Assembly: GCF_042453785.1 (NCBI RefSeq)
Contig: NC_091666.1
Coordinates: forward strand, 26,494,501 to 26,558,500
Direction: 5' to 3'
Length of the DNA stretch: 64,000 nucleotides
From: Malus domestica
Lineage: Eukaryota > Streptophyta > Magnoliopsida > Rosales > Rosaceae
In this document: positions 10,540 to 20,850 of the stretch, piece after piece
How the letters are laid out: every line of letters starts with the position of its first letter
Numbering within the stretch: the stretch's first letter is position 1
Notes under the pieces: generated by a model
What the model saw: only the letters and a program-made list of their open reading frames with translations
Database searches by the model: none
What the model was told of the DNA's origin: nothing
Program-made: the position numbers and the translations under genes

Positions 10540-10900
10540 GCTTTGTAGGTGAAGCTTTGCAAGTGAAGCTTTGAAGCTAGAGCTCTATAAATGAAGCTTT
10601 CGAAGCTAGAGCTTTTGTAAATGAAGCTTTTGAAGTTGTAGCTCTGTAAATGAAGTTTTTGAAGCTAGAGCTTTTGCAAATGAAGCTTTTGAAGCTGATT
10701 GACATGAGTGATGCTCATGAACGTTTGATTGACATGAGTGATGCTCATGAATGTTTGATTGACATGAGTGATGCTCAGTGATGTTAACATGAGTGATGCT
10801 CATGAATGTTGACATGAGTGATGCTAATGAATGTTTATGTATGATTAATATGAGTAATGCTCATGTATAATATGAAGTACTAGGCGTACTTTTGATCACC
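10540..10900 (-). repeat. 30-bp and ~35-bp tandem repeats with a short sense ORF (10606-10815)
   Basis: GACATGAGTGATGCTCATGA recurs at 10701, 10731, 10761, then at 25-bp spacing. GAAGCTTTTGAAGCT repeats fill 10540-10690. Read in the sense direction of the element, the 30-bp period gives ten-residue peptide repeats (HEHHSCQSNV) in a 69-codon frame. Each unit also contains the inverted pair ATGAG/CTCAT. The counterpart in element B is 27756-28145. A protein product is doubtful. Confidence 0.6.
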
Positions 10901-11110
10901 TGGTTGGTGGCATGAATGGCTAGTTGCCAAATTAGACTACGGGTTGTACATCTCATCACCTGGTTGGTGGTATTAGCGGCGGGTTGCCGAATAATTTTGG
11001 AGTACTGGGCGTACTTTTGGTCACCTGGTTGATGGTAATAGCGGCGGGTTGCCGAATAATTGTGGAGTATTGGGCGTACTTTTGATGACCTGGTTGATGC
11101 TATTTTGGGT
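10880..11110 (-). repeat. TCACCTGGTTGGTGG repeats of element A
   Basis: The core TCACCTGGTTGRTGG recurs about every 60-70 bp, followed by GGCGGGTTGCCGAATAAT and TACTGGGCGTACTTTTG. These are the reverse complements of the 1-740 array of E1, so they occupy the same sense-strand position in the family. Confidence 0.8.
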
Positions 11111-11595
11111 TTATGGGCCTTTACCCTCTACACAACATTCCAGCCCATTTATTTTAGGCTTTGCCGTTTTTTTTTTTTTTTTTTGGTATTATTACCCTCT
11201 GATGGGGTTTATACAGATGTCTCTGAGAGATAAGAAAGATAAATTACATCATTCAAGAATAAGGAAAGTAAACCACATCACTCTGGTGGGGTGGGTGTTT
11301 ATTCCTTGCTTTTGCTTTCTCTTTTCTTTTTTTTGCTTTTGTTTTTCGCTTTTGCAGATTTGTGTGCCTGCTATCCGTAGCTTTTCTGTGGGTAGTTGAC
11401 AAAATAACGAAAGCACCAACCGCTATCATTTTCAGCTTTCAACTAAAGAAAGCATAATTCTTTCTTTTCTCTTTTTTGCTTTTTCGTCATGTGAGCACAT
11501 GACTGCACCACTTGCAAGCAGAATGGTCGTTCTAAATGGACCGAAAGTCATGAGTATGGTGAAGGCTCTCTGTGATGCTTTCTGCGGCAGACGTC
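11111..11595 (-). other. Element A interior without recognised content
   Basis: Poly-T tracts and CTTTTGCTTT-like low complexity fill 11170-11500. The plus-strand frame 11499-11864 is the mirror of the captured multifunctional-protein fragment and is not a gene. Confidence 0.5.
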
Positions 11596-12125
11596 ATTCC
11601 AGCTTAGCTTCTTCCCTTCTTCAGACAGGATTGGCTTCGATGAAAGCATTATTTCAATTGCCTTCTGAAGCCCTACAAGCTTTGGAAGACGTTGTGTGCC
11701 TCCTAATCCAGGAATCACTCCAAGAGACAACTCTGGAAGACCAAGTTGAGTTCTTGGAGCAGCAACACGTGCATGGCACCCCAATGCCCACTCCAAGCCA
11801 CCTTTTAGTGCAAGTTTTTCGACGGCAGCAACAACAGGTTTTTTCTAACCTTCAAGTGTGTTGAGCATAAAGTCAGCAGATACATCGGGCATAACCAAAA
11901 CATCTCCAGACTTGTGAACTTTCTCGAAAACATTGATATCGAAACCGGTTGAAAACTGTCCTCCACTGCCAGTCAAAACGATCACCTTGACGTCATTTCA
12001 CCTCTCGGCCTCCTCGAATTTTTCCTTCAATGCCGTCGTTTCGCCTTGTTGGCAGGTGGATTGAAGATGGTGATAACTGCAACGCCGTCGTTGTCGACCT
12101 CCAAGGTGACCTTGGCCTTGCCCAT
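11596..12125 (-). pseudogene. Captured fragment of peroxisomal beta-oxidation multifunctional protein (enoyl-CoA hydratase domain)
   Basis: Reading on the minus strand from the ATG at 12125, the product opens MGKAKVTLEVDNDGVAVITI. It then covers the N-terminal enoyl-CoA hydratase domain of the plant MFP2/AIM1 family: VIVLTGSGGQFSTGFDINVF near residue 45, then CHARVAAPRTQLGLPELSLG and GVIPGLGGTQRLPKLVGL (crotonase signature region), ending after SEEGKKL near 11598. The 82-codon frame at 11548-11796 is the intact tail. Damage includes a short deletion with frameshift after PPAN, a TGA after EEAER, and a TAG in place of Cys before KKPVVAAV. No intron is visible over about 175 codons, whereas MFP genes are multi-exon, which points to capture from spliced RNA. 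It lies in sense orientation 580 bp after the primer site. Confidence 0.88.
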
Positions 12126-12129
12126 GTCG

Positions 12130-12277
12130 GCAGTGGCGAAGAGGCGAGGTCAGCGAGATCGAGAAGTGTTGAATATCCAGAAAGCGTTCAGAGGGTTCCT
12201 GGTGAGGGAAAGTGTGAGAAAGATCTCAACAATCCGAGTCGAGGTCAGCGAGATCGAGAAGCGCATTTCGAGGTGAG
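12130..12277 (+). pseudogene. Captured IQ-motif / BAG-type chaperone-regulator fragment (antisense in element A)
   Basis: On the plus strand, 12172-12276 reads NIQKAFRGFLVRESVRK followed by IRVEVSEIEKRISR. IQKAFRGFLVR fits the IQ calmodulin-binding consensus, and the following Glu/Ile/Arg-rich helix resembles the start of a BAG domain as in plant BAG proteins. The direction is opposite to the multifunctional-protein fragment, and the two abut. A 22-bp direct repeat (CGAGGTCAGCGAGATCGAGA and two more bases) lies at 12145-12166 and 12240-12261, bracketing the IQ segment. The family call rests on a short stretch; another IQ-domain protein is possible. Confidence 0.5.
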
Positions 12278-12686
12278 AGGCAGTGGATTTGGAATTTGCT
12301 GCTGATGTGTTGAGTCGGTGTTGATAAGATTTTCTATGTCTCTCATCCTTGTCCTCACCACACTGGTGACCAGTACGGCGGCGGTGCCAAGTGTCTAGAC
12401 CCAAAGGATCTTCAAGCCCAGACTCAACTCTCTTGGCATTTTCTATTCTATTTCTGCTTTCTGCATTTGGTTTTGCTCGAGAGTCGATTTTGGCTAGTGT
12501 GTTTAGTGAGGATGAAGTGGTGGTGGTTTAAAGAGAAGGCTGGACATAGACATCTCTTTGGAGGAAATGAAATGAAAGGTTTTCTGAAAAATCACCAAGA
12601 GGGAGGTTTTGGGTTCTTCGGTTGTACAGCTTCACGATGGTGATGAAAAAATTGAGAGAAAACCGACATAGCTTTTCATATCGATT
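12278..12686 (-). other. 5' leader of element A
   Basis: No recognised coding sequence. The part next to the primer site, ATGAAAAGCTATGTCGGTT on the minus strand (12682-12664), is conserved at the same place in element B (29995-29977) and could be a packaging signal or a very short upstream frame. Confidence 0.5.
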
Positions 12687-12704
12687 CCCACAGACGGCGC
12701 CAAA
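12687..12704 (-). promoter_or_regulatory. Primer-binding site of element A
   Basis: The minus strand reads TTTGGCGCCGTCTGTGGG directly after the 5' LTR terminus ATCAACA. TGGCGCC plus the GTCTGTGGG extension is a common plant LTR-element primer-site context and fixes the orientation. Confidence 0.85.
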
Positions 12705-13041
12705 TGTTGATGCACAAAACTGGAGGTCTTGGAACAACGTAAATTCGACCGTGAATCTGCATGTAATGTAAATAACACAAGATGTATTGTGGTTCACCCC
12801 AAGGTTTGGGCTACGTCCACATTGATTGTATTGTATTTCTTTGAGAAGTGAGGGAGAGAATGTGAGAGCTTTGCTCTAGATAGGAGATGCTTAGGGTTTG
12901 TGAGGGAGAGGATGCCCTTTTATAGAATAAGGACTCCTCACTTATTACATAGTTTCCCATTCCTTTATCACATAATTACATTTAAGTCCCCCGAGTATTT
13001 GTATGAGATCTAAATACGAGGCCCTAAATATGGTATAAACA
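12705..13041 (-). repeat. 5' LTR of element A
   Basis: It matches 9421-9758 base for base over most of its length. The minus-strand TATA box (TATAAAAGGG, 12924-12915) would give a start about 30 bp downstream, leading through R/U5 into the captured gene fragments. Confidence 0.92.
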
Positions 13042-13046
13042 GGTTC

Positions 13047-13436
13047 TAATCCCATTTCATGGTCATCTAAGAAGCAAAATATTGTTTCTTGATCATCCAC
13101 TAAAGCTGAATATCTGGCTTTATCAAGTACAGCTGCTGAACTTGATTGTTGCACTTTCTGCATGTTCTAATTGTAGATAAGCCACTTCTTTTCTGTGACA
13201 ATTTATCTGCCATAGCACTGACTTGTAATCCAATTCAGCATCAACGTATGAAACACATTGAGGTTGATGTGCATTTTGTTCGAGAGAGGGTGGCAAAACA
13301 ACAATTGCAGGTGCACTTCGTGTCTTTGAACGAGTAGTTTGTTGATATATTGACCAAATGACTTTTTACTCCTCTTTTTCAGACTCATTGTGCCAATCTT
13401 AGGCTCAGTTTCTCTGCCTCTAAGCTTGAGGGGGGA
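13047..13436 (+). pseudogene. 3' half of Copia RNase H
   Basis: The frame resumes after element A with NPISWSSKKQNIVS and STKAEYLALSSTAAE, the classic Copia RNase H block. It continues through FCDNLSAIALTCNPIQHQRM and KHIEVDVHFVRERV. Stops occur (TGA in IVS-stop-SSTKAE and TAG at 13336-13338). The purine tract TTGAGGGGGGA follows just before the 3' LTR. Confidence 0.88.
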
Positions 13437-13600
13437 TGTAGGAGTATTAAAGATCCTATGGTAATGAAATGGACATGTATCAAGAGATTATGAAGATAGT
13501 TAAGTTTGTTATATTGTTGCTTAGAGTGCAAGCTACCAAGGCCATTATATATAGCTTGTAACAAACCATTGTAACTAACAAGAAAGAAAATATTATTCTC

Positions 13601-13631
<31 letters not shown>

Positions 13632-13672
13632 TATGCATAACCTTCTTCTTCAATATCCTTCAATGGTTTACA
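13437..13672 (+). repeat. Copia 3' LTR (236 bp)
   Basis: It starts TGTAGGAGTATTAAAG and ends CAATGGTTTACA. It includes a TATATATAGC core and an 18-unit CT tract (from ~13600) that is imperfect in the 5' copy. Confidence 0.88.
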
Positions 13673-13951
13673 ATATGATCATATTAACCTATATCTTTAT
13701 CATATATCAAACTATTAAATCATGAATAATTTGTCTGCGAAAGTTGTGATGGCTCAATTATGTGGTATAGGTTAATTGTAAGTTCAAAAGACCTGGAAGA
13801 ATGTGTCTACAAACCGGAGATGTGCTTAGTTTGGGTTGGATCGATTTTGGGTCTAAATCACAAACTAAATCGGACACTTTGGTTTGCGTAAATTTAAAAC
13901 TACAACCGAACCATAAAAAACTTAAAACCCAATTACATTGGTTTACCAATA

Positions 13952-14066
13952 GGGTTGTGATTTTCACACACCCTTAATTACCTTTCCCACACCCCTTCTT
14001 ATTTTTTAATACTTAATTGATATCTTACTATTTACTCTTTCATATATACCCTTTTTACTTTTTGAC
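13952..14066 (+). repeat. Left TIR of the MULE
   Basis: 115 bp matching the reverse complement of 17884-17998 with only a few substitutions. It is a likely transposase-binding site and promoter; a CT/CCC-rich 5' leader follows at 14100-14340. Confidence 0.92.
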
Positions 14067-14345
14067 TTTTAAAAGTTGTTTTTTATTTTTGATCTACTTG
14101 GAATGAATCTCCCCTGCTCCCCCATTCTTCTCCCGCTTCTTCCCCAAACCCAGACACCTCCCGCTTTTTGCCCAAACCCAGACACCTCTCGCGGCCCAAT
14201 TCCCTCGCCGCCGCAAATATTTCCACTGCTTCTTCGGAGCCTCCCACTCCCTCCGCCGAGCCCAACGAGACCTATTCTGAAATTTCCACTGCTTCTTCTC
14301 TTTCCGTTCCCCTGTCCTCTTTATTACTTCTTGTGAAAACCCACA

Positions 14346-17333
14346 ATGGATGACCTGTTAATAACAGATGAAGAGCTCCAGATGGACATTGAGTTGCAGA
14401 AGATATTGGATATGGCATGCAAGGAGGATGGCATGGAAGACATTTCAGAATGCATTCCTCCTCTTAACACTTTTGATGGTAAGTTTCTAAAGTATTTTCT
14501 CAAATTATTAAGATTGATTTTGGAATTTAGGGTTTTTGTTCTCTTCTTGCCTCAATTTGTTTTTTAGGTTTAGTTTTTTCTTTCCCTAATTTGTGGTTCA
14601 AATGTCAATTGAATGAATGAATACTGGTGGTTTAAGATAAATGTATCATGTAACAATGAAGTAACTGAATCCAGGGGAAGAAATTTAGAAAAATGCGTCA
14701 AGTAAACAGAAAATCACAAAACTAAGTTTGTAAATGTTTTTGACATTAGAATTTTTTTTACGAGAATAACGAAAAATTAGGCAATGCTCAGAGACTAAGG
14801 AGCAAAAGATTAAAAACTACCATGCTTACGTGAATGCACCGGGCAATGCTCTATAACAGATTTTTCTCTCATGTACACGGTACACATGCTATTTACACAT
14901 CTAGATAAGAACCGTTAGATTGAAAATGAACAGACGAGATAAAAAGTATGATTGATATATTTTTTTTGTTTGAAATCTCTAAGTTAAATTCTTGGTGTCT
15001 TTTGCCCAAAACAAAATCTCGGTGTCAACTCTGTAATCCAAACACTTGAACTTCAAATGGAGCAAAAAATTACCTATTCCTCATAAAAACTGGAGCAAAA
15101 ATGTACTTTAACTATTGGTTTGTGTTGGGGTTTATAAAAACTGGAGCAAAAATGTACTTTTGCCCAAAACAAAAATTGGTGTCAACTCTGTACTCATAAA
15201 AACGGAAATAATAGAGAATAATTGATTTGTGTTGGTTTTGGGGAAATTAATTTTCTATTGGAATCTATTGGTCCCCAATACACTTTAACTTAATTGTAAA
15301 TTGGTATTAGGTTTAATTGTTGTGGTTTTACCTAGGCTCCATGTTTTGGTGTAAACTTCAATGCTTTGGTATAAATTTGATACTTAAATGTCTAGCCCAT
15401 TGATAAAAAGTATATATTCTACGTATATAAATGTGTTGGTTTGTGATATATAGGAAGTCAACCAACGATTGATGAGCCCGATAAAATGCTCTCTTTGTTG
15501 GCGAAATGTTTTGAAAGTCGAGAAGACCTCATCGGGGAAGTTCGTAAGATAGCATTAATGCAAAGGTTTGCAACCGTTATTAGAAGATCTAAGACAAATG
15601 CATATGTTGCTATTGGTTGTGATAGAGGTGGGGATTATCGAGCCTCTAAAACTTCACTAGATGAAAGAAAAAAAAACTCAGGATCCCGCCTCATAAATTG
15701 TCTATTTGAAGTCAGGGGGCGTAAAAAGAAATGTGAAGAATTTTGGAAGCTAGAGATAAAAAGTTTATTGCATAACCATGAACTTTCACATGACATGTGT
15801 GGACATCCTTCTTGTCGTCAATTTTCACAAGAGGAAATCTTACGAATTAAAGAAATGAGTAAGGCTGGTATACCACCACTCCAAATTCTATCTTCGCTTC
15901 GGCAAGGCAATCCTCATCTTCAAGTAGTTTCTCGAAACATCTATAATCTAAGAGCTAAGATTGTGAAGGAGAGTCTGGCTAGGCGTCCAATTATTCAAGC
16001 ATTATTAGAAGAACTTGGTGAAGGTGGTTTCACTTATAACATTGAGTATGATCATGAAGGCCACTTGACTCATTTGATCTTTGCTCATCCCTTGTCTATA
16101 GAGTTGACCAAGAGCTACCCATATGTTTTTATGATGGATTGCACATATAAGACCAACAAGTATAAGATGCCATTATTGGATATCATAGGAGTTTCAAGTT
16201 TCAACACATCCTTTTATTCTTGTTTTGTTTTCATGCAAAATGAGAAAGAAGAGGATTATGTGTGGGCTCTAAAAATGTTTAGTAAGATTTGGGGAGTTGA
16301 TAATCATCCTATGGTGATTATAACGGATAGGGAGTTGGCATTAATGAATGTTGTACGCATTGTCTTTCCGAGTACCTCCAATCTTTTGTGCGTGTGGCAT
16401 ATTGAGAAAAATATACTTGCAAATTGTAAAGCTCATTTTGAGGAAGAAGTTGATTGGATTGATTTCATTTCTACTTGGACAATTTTAATCCAATCTCTTA
16501 ATGAAACATCATTCAATGAAGCTTGGAGTCGTTTTGAAGTTAAGTACGAGGAGAAGAAATTTGTTTTGAAATATATTCTTGGTACTTGGCTTCCATATAA
16601 AGAAAAGTTTGTAAGTGCATGGTCAGAGAAAGTTACCCACTTTGGTAACCGTGTTACTTCAAGAGCCGAAGGTGCACATGCAACACTAAAAAAATATCTT
16701 CAAGTTTCAACTGGAGGTCTTCGCGAGGTAAAAGAAAAAATATGCCTTGCTATTGAAAATCAATTTCAAGAAATCAAAACTCAACTTTCAAGTGAAAAAG
16801 TTAGAGTTTCACACAAGTTTCGACTTCCCTTCTTCAAAGAGGTTATTACTCATGTATCTAGATTTGCATTGAATGAGTTATATAATCAATATTGAAGTCT
16901 TGCAACTAAATGACATACATCCACAATGGAGGATTGATAGAAGATTGTTTGTCAATGATCGTCATGTAAGCTTGGACAATGAACAAGATCAAATAAGCGG
17001 CCTTCTATTGGAGTTTAAAGATAAGTATGAAAAGTTGCCTCTTACTCAAAAAGAGGATACCAAAGGGCAACTTTGTGAATTTATTGATACTTCTCTTCCA
17101 TTAACTCTTGAGCCTAATGTTAAACCTCACAAAGGTCGTCCAATGGGTTCTAAAAATAGAAAAGAATCAAGCTCTACACAGCGTGGTCCTTCAAAGTTTG
17201 AAATAGTGGAGAAGGCTCAGAAACGTGCTCGACGGGTATGTCATTTCTTTTATTTATCTTTTAATATTGTCTACTGTGGTCATGATTATTTATATATACG
17301 TATAACTTAATGTTCATTGTTTATAGGTGTGAT
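14346..17333 (+). pseudogene. FAR1-related MULE transposase, internally deleted
   Basis: Exon 1 is 14346-14478 (MDDLLITDEELQMDIELQKI), then an intron with GTAAGT...TATAG, then exon 2 from 15454 to the TGA at 16893-16895, giving 524 residues. A FAR1-type DNA-binding region comes first. The MULE domain follows, with candidate DDE residues in FMMDCTYKTNKY, VIITDRELALMNVV and SRAEGAHATLKKYL. The next frame (16873-17237) resumes with NDIHPQWRIDRR, a conserved C-terminal block ending GRPMGSKN and GPSKFE. Between NELYNQY and NDIHPQW the SWIM zinc finger (CXC...CXH) normally present is missing. The break is therefore a deletion plus frameshift, and the element may no longer move itself. Confidence 0.88.
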
Positions 17334-17883
17334 GAGCATAATGATTTGCCAAAGAAACTTTTTGTTAATAATAGCTTAGATGTGTAAAGAACACATTAAG
17401 GTACATATATTTTTGTTGATTTTTCCCCATAAAAATACTAATTAAGTTTGTAATTTTCTTTCCTTTTGTTGACATGTTTTTATTTTCTTGTAGGTTGGAG
17501 TGCATGGGTTTCATATCTTTTTGGTAATATTGACATCTCCTTTTGAACACAAGATTAAAGGCCAAACATAGTGTAGGCAGAATGTGAAAGCTTGTAATGA
17601 TATCTGATGTATTTTTTGGGGCATGAGGCTACTATTATGGGGATTAAAGTGTATGTGGATTGCTTACTAGTATTTTGTACAATTCATGTAACTTATGCAT
17701 ATATGCTATATCATTAGGTAATCGTTTTATTTTTATTTATATAATAGGTGTTTTATACTTGTCTTGGGATCTCTCAGATTAGGCAGTAGAGCTTGAGTTA
17801 CAAATTGGCATATATGGTTGAGTGTTAGAAAAAAAAAAAAACAAGTTTAAAATAAAATACAAAAGTATTCTAAAATTCCAATG

Positions 17884-17998
17884 GTCAAAAAGTAAAAAGG
17901 GTATATATGGAATAGTAAATAGTAAGATATCAATTAATTATTAAAAAATAAGAAGGGGTGTGTGAAAGGTAATTAAGGGTGTGTGAAAATCACAACCC
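17884..17998 (-). repeat. Right TIR of the MULE
   Basis: Reverse-complement partner of 13952-14066, followed by the TACCAATA duplication. Confidence 0.92.
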
Positions 17999-18277
17999 TA
18001 CCAATATTGCATTTTGGTTCGGTTCGATTTGTGGTTTAACATGTATCTACTACCAAATAAAAATTCAAAGCTATGTCATAGTAAAATATTAGGAAAAAAA
18101 ATTGTTCTTTTTATTTATAATTATCAAATTGCCAATCCCGAAACTTAAATTGACAATATTCTCATAGCTTCAAAATACTTTCTCATAAGTCGACTAAAAG
18201 TCTCAAACTTCTAATCTCATAACTTCAAGATGTTTAGTAAAATATTTATAAAAAAAAATAACATTGTATATACACGT

Positions 18278-19092
18278 TCATATAATGTTACAATAAAATT
18301 AAAAAAAAAAAACCCAAACCAAACCAAACCAAATGGTTTGGTTTGGTTGAAACTATATATAAACGATACGATAATTACAATAAATTTACCTAAATTACAG
18401 AAAATAAATTTCGAACTTGAGTGCAAATGGTGAAGCAAATTGCTCTAACTATTTTGGTTAAACTCAAGTCCAAAAAAAACCTATATGTAGGCTTTGCAAC
18501 ATTACTCTAACTAGCTCGACTAAAACCCTTTCATATAATGTTACAATAAAATAAAAAAATAAAAAATAAAAAAAACCCAAACCAAACCAAACCAGCCCAA
18601 ATGGTTTGGTTTGGTTGAATTTTTTGCCCACCTCTACTATATATAAACAATACGATAATTACAATAAATTTACCTAAATTACAGAAAATAAATTTCGAAC
18701 TTGAGTGCAAATGGTGAAGCAAATTGCTCTAACTATTTTGGTTAAACTCAAGTCCAAAAAATCCTATACGTAGGATTGCAACATTACTCTAACTAGCTCG
18801 ACTAAAACCCTTTCATATAATGTTACAATAAAATTAAAAAATTAAAAAAAAAAAAACCCAAACCAAACCAAACCAACCCAAATGGTTTGGTTTGGTTGAA
18901 TTTTTTGCCCACCTCTACTATATATAAACGATACGATAATTACAATAAATTTATCTAAATTACAGAAAATAAATTTTGAACTTGAGTGCAAATGGTGAAG
19001 CAAATTGCTCTAACTATTTTGGTTAAACTCAAGTCCAAAAAAACCTATATGTAGGATTTGCAACATTACTCTAACTAGCTCGACTAAAACCC
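18278..19092 (+). repeat. Three-copy ~250-280-bp tandem repeat with a palindromic core
   Basis: Units start at TCATATAATGTTACAATAAA at 18278, 18531 and 18813. Each contains AACCAAACCAAA next to TGGTTTGGTTTGG (a perfect hairpin), then ATACGATAATTACAATAAAT and TTGCTCTAACTATTTTGG, ending CTAGCTCGACTAAAACCC. Copies 2 and 3 share an extra segment TTTTTTGCCCACCTCTACTA absent from copy 1. The hairpin core is also present once, weakly, at 18010-18035. Confidence 0.9.
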
Positions 19093-19235
19093 TAATCCTA
19101 ATGCATTCACTCAACAATCTTCCCTACAATCTGTGTCTGCCTTTCAAAGATAAGGACATTGGGTTTTATCATAATCATTGAGTACCAAATTAAGCACGAT
19201 GGTTGGGACCGAGGCCATGGCCCCCATATATATAA

Positions 19236-19787
19236 GGGAGTTTTAATGAAAAGCTCATGATACAGTTCACTTTAACGAAAAACCACATTTTTACACTAAA
19301 AAGTCAAATCTGATACTATTCACTTTACTCTTTATTTTATCCTTATCGTTAAAACTCAAAGTTTTCAAACCATTTTGATTAGTTTTCCTTATATATAACC
19401 CTACGTGAAAGCAAAGCTGCATGGCAAAGGACCCCTTGGCCATTGAATGGCATTGTCCCTTTTGTCTATGGATGAAGAGGAAAGAAGGTGACACTGATTT
19501 AATAGGGCATGGGCAATTGAGCATTTGCCCTGGACAAGGAAGGAGTTCGAATTCCACTAGGTTTTTATATTTTTTTGTTCCATGCATTGTTATAATTCCA
19601 ACAACAATTGTTCTAGGATTTTTTATTTTTTTTTAGAAAACTAATGAAAATAGCTTGAAAACTTTGAATTTTAACGATAAGGACAAAATAAAGAGTAAAG
19701 TTAATAGTATCAAGTTTGACTTTTTAGTATAAAATGTGATTTTTCGTTAAAGTGAACAGTACTACGGATTTTTCGTTAAAACTTTTT
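19236..19787. mobile_element. MITE with ~150-bp inverted arms
   Basis: The left arm (19236-19391, GAGTTTTAATGAAAAGCTC, ACTTTAACGAAAAACC, TTATCCTTATCGTTAAAACT) is the inverted copy of the right arm (19636-19787). The centre (19392-19635) is unique. The short frames here (19291-19587 and 19421-19636) are not genes. Confidence 0.78.
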
Positions 19788-19904
19788 TTTTTTTCATTTT
19801 AAAAACGTCCCATCAAATATTTTTGATGGTATAATGACATGAGAGATTCTTTTATGCGGAGCCCAATTGGAGGTAGTGTGAGAGGAAGGTGAGATAAAAA
19901 AAAT

Positions 19905-20062
19905 GAAGTTTTAATGAAATATTTTAGGTATTGTTCACTTTAAACGAAAAAAATATTTTTACTCTAAAAAATCACTTCTGGTATTATTCATTTACAACAT
20001 ATTTTTGTCATTTTGATTAAAACTCAAAATTTTCAAATCATTTTTATTAGCTTTCCTTAAAA
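19905..20062. repeat. Solo arm of the same MITE family
   Basis: GAAGTTTTAATGAAATATTT, GTTCACTTTAAACG and TTTTGATTAAAACTCAAAAT repeat the left arm of the 19236 MITE at lower identity; no right arm follows. Confidence 0.65.
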
Positions 20063-20850
20063 ATAAAAAAAAAACCAAATCTCGCACGACAAATTAGAGA
20101 ATAAAGTAGAGGAGGATCTTTTATGTCTGGACTTGCAGAGAGAGAGGTGACCTAATCCGGTCTTCAGAAATTAGAATTTCTTGACATAACGAGATCCTTG
20201 AATAGAAATACATGCCTTTGATTTGTTTTGAACAACAAAAAAGCTTTTCCTTTACAAAATAATAGAGCATTTTGTACTTTTGATTATGTGATGAGGGTAC
20301 CAACTCATATTCTAGATTTTTAAATTTTTATTTGTTTATGTTTGAGCTTAGTGTCAACCTCATTCATTCACAAACAAATCACATTAGTTGGCATTAATAG
20401 TTGATGGTTATGCTGCCACTTAATGTTATCGTGTAGCAATATTTTCCTTTTACTTTTAAGTAAGAGGTCTAACTTCAAATTATAGGAATGACAAGTTCGA
20501 TACCAATTTATTCCCCCATCTCTGTAACGTAAATATAGTGTTGTACCAAAAAAAAAAAAAAAGTGATGCTCATGGTGATACACAAAATCATGATGGATTT
20601 TTTTTTCATCTTTTACTTATGTTTTAAAATCTTTGCGGCATTTCTAATTTTTCGTTCATTATTCTGACTAAGAATGTGACTAAAAGCTCGAAGAGCCCAC
20701 TTGATTGCTTCTTATTTCTTAATTAATACATACGATATTATCTACAATAGAATAATTTGAACAGTGAACCACCATAATTCTAACAATAGATCACAAGGCG
20801 ATGAATGACGTGCTCAAATCTCCTTACAATTTAGCTTGGTCTAAGGTGTC
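20063..20850. other. Intergenic, nothing recognised
   Basis: AT-rich sequence with poly-A/T runs (20549-20561). It is upstream of the sialyltransferase-like gene and may hold distal promoter elements. Confidence 0.5.

Larger units (their letters stand above)
9421..13041 (-). mobile_element. Gene-capturing non-autonomous LTR retrotransposon, element A
   Basis: Two ~337-bp LTRs (12705-13041 is the 5' one, 9421-9758 the 3' one) are flanked by a perfect 5-bp duplication GGTTC (9416-9420 and 13042-13046). The primer site TGGCGCC sits two bases inside the 5' LTR on the minus strand. The interior has no gag or pol. Instead it holds fragments of a peroxisomal multifunctional protein (11596-12125, sense) and an IQ/BAG-type protein (12130-12277, antisense), then tandem-repeat blocks near the 3' end. 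At 3621 bp it resembles a LARD in structure but carries host genes. The LTRs are close but clearly not identical, so the insertion is not very recent. Confidence 0.93.
4892..13672 (+). mobile_element. Degenerate Ty1/Copia retrotransposon, interrupted by E1 and element A
   Basis: The order is 5' LTR remnant (4892-5088), initiator-tRNA primer site, gag with zinc knuckles, protease, integrase, RT and RNase H, purine tract TTGAGGGGGGA, then 3' LTR (13437-13672). The gag-PR-INT-RT-RH order is the Copia one. Many stops and frameshifts (5409, 6586, 7297, 7554, 8594, 8870) show it is dead. Element A splits RNase H between 9420 and 13042. E1 removed the first part of the 5' LTR from view. Confidence 0.92.
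13952..17998 (+). mobile_element. Mutator-like DNA transposon (MULE), 4047 bp
   Basis: It is bounded by 115-bp terminal inverted repeats (13952-14066 and 17884-17998, GGGTTGTGATTTTCACACAC at each outer end) and a perfect 8-bp target duplication TACCAATA (13944-13951 and 17999-18006). It encodes one spliced FAR1/MULE-type transposase. Long TIRs plus an 8-10 bp duplication are diagnostic of Mutator-like elements. Confidence 0.93.

Noticed and set aside
11499..11864. 121-codon plus-strand ORF in element A
   Set aside because: It is the mirror frame of the captured MFP fragment, whose minus-strand protein is clearly recognisable.
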